A stretch of 39,262 bases of DNA from Actinomycetota bacterium (lineage in GTDB: Bacteria > Actinomycetota > Thermoleophilia > Gaiellales > Gaiellaceae): contig JACDAN010000239.1 in the NCBI GenBank assembly GCA_013695385.1, forward strand, positions 1 through 39,262, given 5' to 3'. The notes below the pieces were generated by a model, which saw only the letters and a list, made by a program, of their open reading frames with translations, ran no database searches and had not been told where the DNA came from. Shown piece by piece: positions 34,863 through 39,262 of this stretch. Each line of letters opens with the position of its first letter. The first letter of the stretch is position 1. Made by a program: the position numbers and the translations under genes.

Positions 34863-35123
34863 TCAGAAGTGGCCTCGGTCGAGCTGCTCCGCCGCCCAGT
34901 CGGCCAGCATCTCGCGTGTCCAGCGGATCGCTCGCGGACCTAGGCGCAGGCAGGGAAGGCGGCCCTGACGCACCCACTCGTACATCGTGCTCGCGGGAAC
35001 GCCGAGCAGGCTTCCTGCGGCTTTCGCGTCGAGCAGCGGCTCGGAGAGATCGACGCCACCCGTCCTCGGAGTACCGCCTTCACCGGCTGCCGAAGGTGCG
35101 CGCAGGGGTTCCTGGTCGGTCAT
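34863..35123 (-). CDS. Excisionase-like helix-turn-helix DNA-binding protein
   Basis: The 86-residue protein has a disordered N-terminus and an HTH_17-type domain: LLDAKAAGSLLGVPASTMYE, WVRQGRLPCLRLGPRAIRWT, REMLADW. Such MerR-like winged helices are used by excisionases and small phage regulators. ATG 35123 forms ATGA with the stop of the SWIM gene, so it is the last gene of a coupled group. A palindrome follows downstream before the channel genes and may be its target (inference). Confidence 0.85.
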   Translation of the reverse strand: MTDQEPLRAPSAAGEGGTPRTGGVDLSEPLLDAKAAGSLLGVPASTMYEWVRQGRLPCLRLGPRAIRWTREMLADWAAEQLDRGHF

Positions 35124-35383
35124 CGTTGCTTTTGCTCGGGGTCGGATGTGACGAGTCGGACGGCTGTGATGTGGGTGCAGCGGTTTCGCCAGGCGGGGCA
35201 GGAGCACGACCAGCGGCCGCCTTGGAGTCGGGTCGTGTACGGCGCCGGGCTGCTGCCTTGGACTTGTGCTTCGACTCCGGCTGGGGTGACGGCTTTGACG
35301 GTGACGCGGCCTTCGGCGAGGTAGCGGACGGTTTTCTGCTCGATCGTCTCGCGGGCACGCGAAGACGGGCGCAGGTTGCTCAT
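35120..35383 (-). CDS. SWIM zinc-finger protein
   Basis: The 87-residue product carries the SWIM signature CSCPAWRNRCTH (C-x-C-x6-C-x-H) near residue 60, after a beta-rich stretch (RVTVKAVTPAGVEAQVQG) and WSCSC. SWIM domains bind zinc and mediate DNA or protein contacts; a stand-alone copy in a phage replication block is unusual. ATG 35383 overlaps the stop of the replication gene (ATGA), and its own stop overlaps the next HTH start. Confidence 0.82.
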   Translation of the reverse strand: MSNLRPSSRARETIEQKTVRYLAEGRVTVKAVTPAGVEAQVQGSSPAPYTTRLQGGRWSCSCPAWRNRCTHITAVRLVTSDPEQKQR

Positions 35384-35973
35384 CGCGTTTTCTCCGACTT
35401 CGGCCAGTGGCACTTGGGGCAGACGCCGAGGGTGTTGCCGTCGATGTGGACGGGGTTGTCGCAGCGTGGGCAGGGGACGGATTCGTCGGGGTTCAGTTGG
35501 GTGAACCCGCGAGGAGAGATAGCGTTAGCTATCTCTCCTACGTTTCTCTCTTCTCCGTTCTCTATTCGTCCCCGCTCCAGCGCGGGACTTCGAGCGGGAC
35601 TTTCAGCGGGACTTTCAGCGGGACTTTCTCCCGGTATCTCCCGCTCCTCGGCGGGACTTTCGCGGCTGGCTGCTAATGCCCGCTCCTCCGCGGGGCTTTC
35701 GAGTAGAAGTTCGTAATGACCGCGGTGCCCTCGCCCGCGCCCTTCGGGCGGGGTAAAGCGGATCAGGCCTTTCTCGACGAGGCCGTCGCGTGCCCGCGTG
35801 AAGCTTCGCCCGTGGGTCAGGCGTGACGTGCCCCGTAAAAGGTCCTCGCCGAGATGCTCGGCTGTTTTCTGCCACCCTAAGAGGCAGCGTACGAGCGCGA
35901 GCGCGAGCTGCCATTCCTGAGCCGTCAGCCCGGCCGCGAGCAGCCGGTCGAAGGCGTCGTTGTAGTCGCTCAC
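35380..35973 (-). CDS. Putative phage replication protein (O-like winged helix, zinc ribbon)
   Basis: The 197-residue product has an N-terminal winged-helix region (AQEWQLALALVRCLLGWQK, FTRARDGLVEKGLIRFTPPE), as in the origin-binding domain of phage O-type replication proteins. A low-complexity middle with repeated ESPA units follows, then a C-terminal zinc ribbon CPRC-x12-CPKC. The middle is encoded by 12-bp iterons listed separately. GTG 35973 forms GTGA with an upstream short frame and has GGGAGG ten bases before it. Replication function is inferred from domain layout, position and iterons. Confidence 0.7.
   Translation of the reverse strand: MSDYNDAFDRLLAAGLTAQEWQLALALVRCLLGWQKTAEHLGEDLLRGTSRLTHGRSFTRARDGLVEKGLIRFTPPEGRGRGHRGHYELLLESPAEERALAASRESPAEEREIPGESPAESPAESPARSPALERGRIENGEERNVGEIANAISPRGFTQLNPDESVPCPRCDNPVHIDGNTLGVCPKCHWPKSEKTR
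35512..35701. repeat. Iteron cluster and palindrome inside the replication gene: candidate origin
   Basis: Copies of GCGGGACTTTCA or near variants stand at 35582-35593, 35594-35605, 35606-35617 and 35618-35629 (contiguous), and at 35651-35662 and 35690-35701. To the left is a 12-bp-arm palindrome, AGGAGAGATAGC/GCTATCTCTCCT at 35512-35539 with a GTTA loop, and a pyrimidine-rich, lower-GC stretch to about 35575. Lambda-type phages keep their origin iterons inside the O gene in the same way. The origin call is inference. Confidence 0.55.
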
Positions 35974-36041
35974 CGCCGCCAAACCTCCCGCGGCAGGAAC
36001 AGCTCGGCCGGGGCTACGGCGCGATCGACAGCGTTCAGCAT
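35970..36041 (-). CDS. Possible short ORF coupled to the replication gene
   Basis: ATG 36041 begins a 23-codon frame (MLNAVDRAVAPAELFLPREV) whose TGA overlaps the replication-gene GTG. The same frame is open further upstream to the HTH stop but has no start codon there. It could be a leader peptide that couples translation or chance. The 152 bases between the HTH gene and the replication gene hold nothing else I recognise. Confidence 0.3.
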   Translation of the reverse strand: MLNAVDRAVAPAELFLPREVWRR

Positions 36042-36125
36042 TGGATCTTCAGGCTCGCGAGTCCGGAGCTGGAGCAGCTCGTCCGTGAGCTTCGCTCCTC
36101 GCGGAGCGCCCGGCCGCTGCTCCCG

Positions 36126-36398
36126 CTAGCCTGAGTCATCCTCGCCGCCACTCCCGGCGGGATTAGCGACAGGCCCGGTACCCAGCCGGGCTGTCGTCTT
36201 TTCGGAGCCGTTCGAGCGCCGGTCAGCGATGAACTGGCGAAGCGTCTCCGGTTCGACCAGGACGCGCCCGCCGATCCGCACCGTCGGCAGCTCACCGGCC
36301 CAGACGAGTCGCCAGGCCGTCGCCCGGCTCAGACCCAGCACGCGGGCGGCGGAGGTCACCGAAAGCAGCGGCTCGAATACGGACTCGTTCCTGCTCAT
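36126..36398 (-). CDS. Excisionase-family helix-turn-helix protein
   Basis: The 90-residue protein from ATG 36398 has the HTH_17/excisionase domain LLSVTSAARVLGLSRATAWR, LVWAGELPTVRIGGRVLVEP, ETLRQFIADRR, with a flexible Gly/Ser/Asp tail. It is the first gene downstream of an AT-rich island with three inverted repeats and may autoregulate there or direct excision with the integrase. It resembles the other HTH protein of the element in fold only. Confidence 0.85.
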   Translation of the reverse strand: MSRNESVFEPLLSVTSAARVLGLSRATAWRLVWAGELPTVRIGGRVLVEPETLRQFIADRRSNGSEKTTARLGTGPVANPAGSGGEDDSG

Positions 36399-36576
36399 GC
36401 GTATTAAAGAATCGGCGCAAGTCTTCGCGACCCCTAGTCGGGAAACGCGAACTTCCGCAAAATGCGGCAATTTTCTTTCGCGATCGCTTTACCGAACGCG
36501 AAACCTCACTGCGGTCGATAAAGAACTATCGAATGATAGGATCTGCTTTACGGACGCGTTACCGGGGACGGACGCG
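36399..36576. promoter_or_regulatory. AT-rich regulatory island with inverted repeats
   Basis: No gene is seen. The 178 bases are much richer in A/T than the rest of the window. Inverted repeats: CCGCA-AAA-TGCGG (36455-36467), TTTCGCG...CGCGAAA (36476-36503, 14-base centre) and CTATC-GAAT-GATAG (36526-36539), plus the palindrome GCGATCGC (36480-36487). On the minus strand TATCAT near 36533 resembles a -10 element. This is the likely promoter/operator of the excisionase-replication block. Confidence 0.55.
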
Positions 36577-36804
36577 CTAGAGGGGGTCGGACTTCTCCAG
36601 GATCTCCCGCCGCAGTCTGGCGAGCTGCAGCCCAACTGAGGTCGGCGAGCAGCCGAGCTGCTTCGCGATCTGCTCGTGCGAGTAGCCCTGGAGCTGCGGA
36701 ATCGCGATCTCCACCATCATCCGGGCGGCGTCGTCGCTAAGCGACTCCCAATCCACCGAACCCGGGGACGGCGCCTTCCGCTCGCGGCCTACTTCGGAGG
36801 CCAC
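36577..36804 (-). CDS. Sigma-region-4-like helix-turn-helix protein
   Basis: From GTG 36804 the 75-residue product contains AIPQLQGYSHEQIAKQLGCS and PTSVGLQLARLRREIL, a helix-turn-helix like sigma-70 region 4 or small terminase HTH. A longer in-frame ATG at 37008 would add 68 basic, Arg/Ser-rich residues that do not look like protein; another small frame uses that DNA better. Located between the terminase and the AT-rich island, it may regulate late genes (inference). Confidence 0.65.
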   Translation of the reverse strand: MASEVGRERKAPSPGSVDWESLSDDAARMMVEIAIPQLQGYSHEQIAKQLGCSPTSVGLQLARLRREILEKSDPL

Positions 36805-36920
36805 GGCCTCGCCTCGGACATTGGTGCGCCCTCCACGCGGATCCGTCCGTTTTCGATCACGAAAACGTCGCCGGGTTTGCCTGGAGGGTGCGGACCGTCG
36901 ATCGGCCGGATCACGCTCAT
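36789..36920 (-). CDS. Small 43-residue phage protein of unknown function
   Basis: ATG 36920 opens MSVIRPIDGPHPPGKPGDVF followed by VIENGRIRVEGAPMSEARPW and a TAG. Codon use and the alternating pattern GDVFVIENGRIRVEG look like a real small beta-rich protein. The end overlaps the HTH gene start by 16 bases. No family recognised. The 115 bases between this start and the terminase stop show nothing clear. Confidence 0.45.
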   Translation of the reverse strand: MSVIRPIDGPHPPGKPGDVFVIENGRIRVEGAPMSEARPWPPK

Positions 36921-37035
36921 CCCCGCCGATGGTATCCCGAACAGCCGTTCGTGCTGCCTCTCGGCGCGAGAGCGGCCCAGAAACGCTCCAGGTGGACCTC
37001 CGGTCCATCCGCCGATCGCAGGGCTTTAGACGGGC

Positions 37036-38481
37036 TCACAGCACGTCGCCATAACGGGCGGAATCGAACCGACCGAAAGCCTCGACGGCGACCGGCAACG
37101 GCGTCGCCGTCCTGAACGACGCACGGCTGTTCCCGCCCGCGCCGCCATGGTGGGAAACCGCGAGCGCGAGCGCCTGCGCGCAGTCGCCGTGGCTGCCGCC
37201 GACCCGAGGGTTCACGACGGCCGCACTTCCCGCGCTGTACCGGGTTCGGAGCCGCCGCAGCTCCGCGAGCAGCGTCGCCTCGTCGTACAGCTCCAGGCTC
37301 CCGGCGTTCAGCCGGGCGCGCAGCTCGGAGAACGCGACCGTCTTCGACGTGGCGGTCATCGGGACGGTGCGGACGTTCAGGCCGCGACGGCGGAGGTAAT
37401 CGACGATCTGCGGCGCGGCGTATTGATCCGTGACGACCTTCGCCCTGAAGCGGAGACAGACGGCCGCAACCTCCGCGAGCACCGTGTCCTCGACGGCCCG
37501 CCGATCCTCGAACGACCCGGGCTTCCGCCGTGACGGTTTCCACGCCCGGGCGAGGCCAAGCACGAGCCGCCCACGGTCGCCGGGGTCACGCCCGACGACC
37601 GCCAGGCCGAAGGGGTCGGAGCTGAACGCGGGATCCAGTCCGGCGACCCATCCGGTCGCCTGCTCCGGGAGCAGCTCGCCGGGGAGCACGACCGCCTCGG
37701 CGATCCGCTCCGGGTCGAGGAAGCTGTGCCCGCCGCCGACGAACTCGGCCAGGTACTCGCTGCGGAAGCTCTCGGGGTCACGGGCCTGCTCGCGGGCCAG
37801 GAATCCGGCGTCGATCGTCGGGTTCATTTCGGCGGTCGGGACACGGTGCGCCATCGCGTCCTCCAGCTCGCCGCTCGACGCCTGCTGGAAAAGCTGCGCG
37901 AACAAGCCGTCGCTCCCATAGGGCGTCGAGGCCAAGAGGACCACGGCGGCGTCGCCGAACTGCGCCGTCGAGGGAACGAGCGACGCGAAAACTCGCTCAG
38001 CCACGGCCGGGCCTTCCGTGTCGGAGATGAAGTGCGCGGCCTCATCGAGGAGCACCGTCGAGATCGGCCAGCCTCTCGCGCCGCGAGACGAGCACGGGAA
38101 CGCGCTGAGAGCGGTGCCGTTGCGGAACAGGATCTCGTCCTCGGTCGCCTGCTCGATCAGCTTCGAGAGCAGCGGACTCCGCTCAACGATCGAACGAGCT
38201 GCGGCCACGAACAGCCGCGCCTGCCGCAGATTCGTAGCGACGCAAACGACGTGCCGCCGCTCACCCGGACGCACCTTCTCGTCGAGGGCGGGACGGAGCA
38301 GGCAATCCCAGAGGCCGACGAGCGCCGCCATCGTTGTCTTGCCCGAGCGCCTCCCCAGCGCGAGAACGTGGAGTCGCGGGCCATCCTCGATCGCCGCCAG
38401 GATCTCCCGCTGCCGGGGCCAGAGGGGAAACCCGAGTAGGCGGCGGTTGTCGCAGGCTTCTACCAGGCCGCTAGTTGCCAT
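37036..38481 (-). CDS. Phage terminase large subunit
   Basis: The large terminase pumps DNA into the prohead and cuts it. The 481-residue protein has Walker A (LALGRRSGKTT, residues 41-50), Walker B with catalytic Glu (STVLLDEAAH), the coupling motif (VLLASTPYGSDG) and the RNase H-like nuclease with Asp in AGLDPAFSSDPFG, VVTDQYAAPQ and GGSHGDCAQALALAV. All acidic residues of the nuclease are present. ATG 38481 overlaps the small-subunit stop by 11 bases. Confidence 0.93.
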   Translation of the reverse strand: MATSGLVEACDNRRLLGFPLWPRQREILAAIEDGPRLHVLALGRRSGKTTMAALVGLWDCLLRPALDEKVRPGERRHVVCVATNLRQARLFVAAARSIVERSPLLSKLIEQATEDEILFRNGTALSAFPCSSRGARGWPISTVLLDEAAHFISDTEGPAVAERVFASLVPSTAQFGDAAVVLLASTPYGSDGLFAQLFQQASSGELEDAMAHRVPTAEMNPTIDAGFLAREQARDPESFRSEYLAEFVGGGHSFLDPERIAEAVVLPGELLPEQATGWVAGLDPAFSSDPFGLAVVGRDPGDRGRLVLGLARAWKPSRRKPGSFEDRRAVEDTVLAEVAAVCLRFRAKVVTDQYAAPQIVDYLRRRGLNVRTVPMTATSKTVAFSELRARLNAGSLELYDEATLLAELRRLRTRYSAGSAAVVNPRVGGSHGDCAQALALAVSHHGGAGGNSRASFRTATPLPVAVEAFGRFDSARYGDVL

Positions 38482-38860
38482 TCGACTCGCGGTACTCCGC
38501 GTCGATGTAGTCCTGCAGCGCCGCAACCGGGTCGGCGTGACGGTCGCGGAGATGCTCCCGCAGCCGAACGGCGGCGAGCCGGGCGCAGTTGAGCGCCGTG
38601 AAGTAGATCTTCGCCGCCGGACGCGGCTCCCCGGATGCGTCGAGGAGGCCGTGCTCGTCGAAATACGCGTCGAGCAGCGCGACCTTCGCCTGCGCCCGAC
38701 TCCAGTTGTCGAGCAGCGCGAGCGCCACCCCGTCGAGGTCGGACGCCTTCAGTCCGACTTGGCGCAGAAAACGCCGCTTCTGGGCGCGAGCTGCGGGTCG
38801 GATTTGGGCCACGCTTTCGCCGCCGTGGACGAGCGCATTCCGGTTCCCCCGCTGTGACAT
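38471..38860 (-). CDS. Putative phage terminase small subunit
   Basis: The 129-residue product begins MSQRGNRNALVHGGES, the G-N-x-N-A-x-x-H-G opening frequent in small terminase-like proteins encoded beside TerL, followed by helical segments (VALALLDNWSRAQAKVALLD, YFTALNCARLAAVRLREHL). Small subunits recognise the packaging site. It directly precedes and overlaps the large subunit. The upstream part of the longer frame is Arg/Ser-rich noncoding sequence, so ATG 38860 is used. Confidence 0.75.
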   Translation of the reverse strand: MSQRGNRNALVHGGESVAQIRPAARAQKRRFLRQVGLKASDLDGVALALLDNWSRAQAKVALLDAYFDEHGLLDASGEPRPAAKIYFTALNCARLAAVRLREHLRDRHADPVAALQDYIDAEYRESNGN

Positions 38861-38940
38861 TCGGCTAGCCGCCGAGGGCGACGCCCGCCGACACGACGAG
38901 GAGCGACGGGCGCCTCGACTGGCGGCCCTCGGACATTTGG
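38861..38940. promoter_or_regulatory. Branched inverted repeat upstream of the terminase genes
   Basis: CCGAGGGC (38872-38879) pairs with GCCCTCGG (38925-38932), and inside it CGCCCG (38882-38887) pairs with CGGGCG (38907-38912). The 80-base intergenic region could hold a terminator of the upstream gene or a packaging-type site; no T-run is present. Confidence 0.4.
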
Positions 38941-39262
38941 TCAGCCTCGGATCCGGGAGATCCACCCGGGCCGCTGCGACGGGTCGTCGGCGACGGCAAC
39001 CCGGCGCTCGTCGGTCGCGACGACGACCTCGCCATCCACGATCACGCCTTCGCCGCGAGCGCGGGCACCTTCGAGCATCGCCTCGCGCCGGCTCTCCATG
39101 GCCTCAGGCGAGGACTTCTCGTCGAAGCGCGCCTGCGCGGCCGTGCGGAGCCGCTCGGGGAGGTTCGCGATCGCGCCCGGCCCCTGGCCCGCGGCCCACG
39201 CCACGACCTCCGAATCCTGGCGGTTTCTGTCGGAGATCTCCCGCTCGACCGTCTTGTCGTAT
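38941..39262 (-). CDS. Phage protein of unknown function (5' end off the window)
   Basis: The frame is open from the window edge (YDKTVEREISDRNRQDSEVV) to a stop at 38941, giving at least 107 residues. The sequence is charged and helical in the middle (SPEAMESRREAMLEGARARG) with a short strand pair VIVDGEVVVATDERRVAVAD and a C-terminal PGWISRIRG. An internal GTG at 39204 could be a start, but the coding pattern continues to the edge. No family is recognised. Its place before the terminase genes suggests a packaging or regulatory role only by position. Confidence 0.6.
   Translation of the reverse strand, partial: YDKTVEREISDRNRQDSEVVAWAAGQGPGAIANLPERLRTAAQARFDEKSSPEAMESRREAMLEGARARGEGVIVDGEVVVATDERRVAVADDPSQRPGWISRIRG

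Larger units (their letters stand above)
32265..39262. mobile_element. Prophage or phage-like integrative element (left end, continues off the window)
   Basis: The span starts at the tRNA fragment and includes a tyrosine integrase, two excisionase-like HTH proteins, a replication-type protein, terminase large and small subunits and one cut-off gene. Housekeeping genes stop at 32249. Except for the integrase, genes run on the minus strand. Portal, capsid and lysis genes would lie further right and are not visible, so intactness cannot be judged. Confidence 0.88.

Noticed and set aside
35582-35701. CRISPR-like array
   Set aside because: Units are 12 bp, four are contiguous without spacers, and the block is coding; iterons or a protein repeat explain it better.

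Overview
The window comes from a high-GC bacterium, most likely a deep-branching actinobacterium of the Thermoleophilia type (inference). Grounds: an actinobacterial integration host factor (mihF) lies between pyrD and gmk-rpoZ-coaBC, GTG and TTG starts are frequent, and genes are tightly overlapped. Positions 1-26956 are coded entirely on the minus strand, 26975-32249 on the plus strand, and 32265 to the right edge is the start of a tRNA-integrated prophage or phage-like element.

Minus-strand chromosomal part, in transcription order from 26956 down: tRNA-Arg(CCG); a probable D-glutamate catabolic pair (dgcA, dgcN); a secreted glycoside-hydrolase-like protein; two tandem M29 aminopeptidases; a YfcE-like phosphoesterase; a small LysM membrane protein behind two LexA boxes; RNase Z; a DUF2007 protein; a methyltransferase that has no ordinary start codon; then the pyrimidine operon pyrR-pyrB-pyrC-carA-carB-pyrK-pyrD, which runs with almost no gaps into mihF-gmk-rpoZ-coaBC, a MoxR/DUF58/transglutaminase trio, a TPR protein, dtd, and rimP-nusA. 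The pyrR leader carries what looks like a PyrR-binding RNA hairpin that hides the pyrR ribosome binding site. pyrF is missing from its expected place.

Plus-strand part: an MFS transporter, a CorA-type Mg2+ channel, a HIT hydrolase, a coiled-coil protein, and a dioxygenase/esterase pair resembling the MhqO-MhqD quinone-detoxification pair. It ends at a 45-base 3' fragment of tRNA-Gly(CCC), interpreted as the attachment-site scar.

Element part (32265-39262, continuing off the window): tyrosine integrase on the plus strand, then on the minus strand a voltage-sensor potassium channel with a 52-residue two-helix membrane protein upstream (probable cargo), two small helix-turn-helix proteins, a SWIM-zinc-finger protein, a putative replication protein whose own gene holds six 12-bp iterons and a 12-bp-arm palindrome (candidate origin), an AT-rich regulatory island, a sigma-region-4-like HTH protein, and the terminase large and small subunits. 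A phage gene is cut by the right edge.

The points most worth a second look are the SOS-controlled, probably leaderless LysM gene; the PyrR RNA site; the CCC-TGA junction between the DUF2007 gene and the methyltransferase; CTG as apparent start codon of two genes; the palindromic insertion in the carB linker; the prophage-borne Kv-type channel module; and the iteron cluster inside the phage replication gene.
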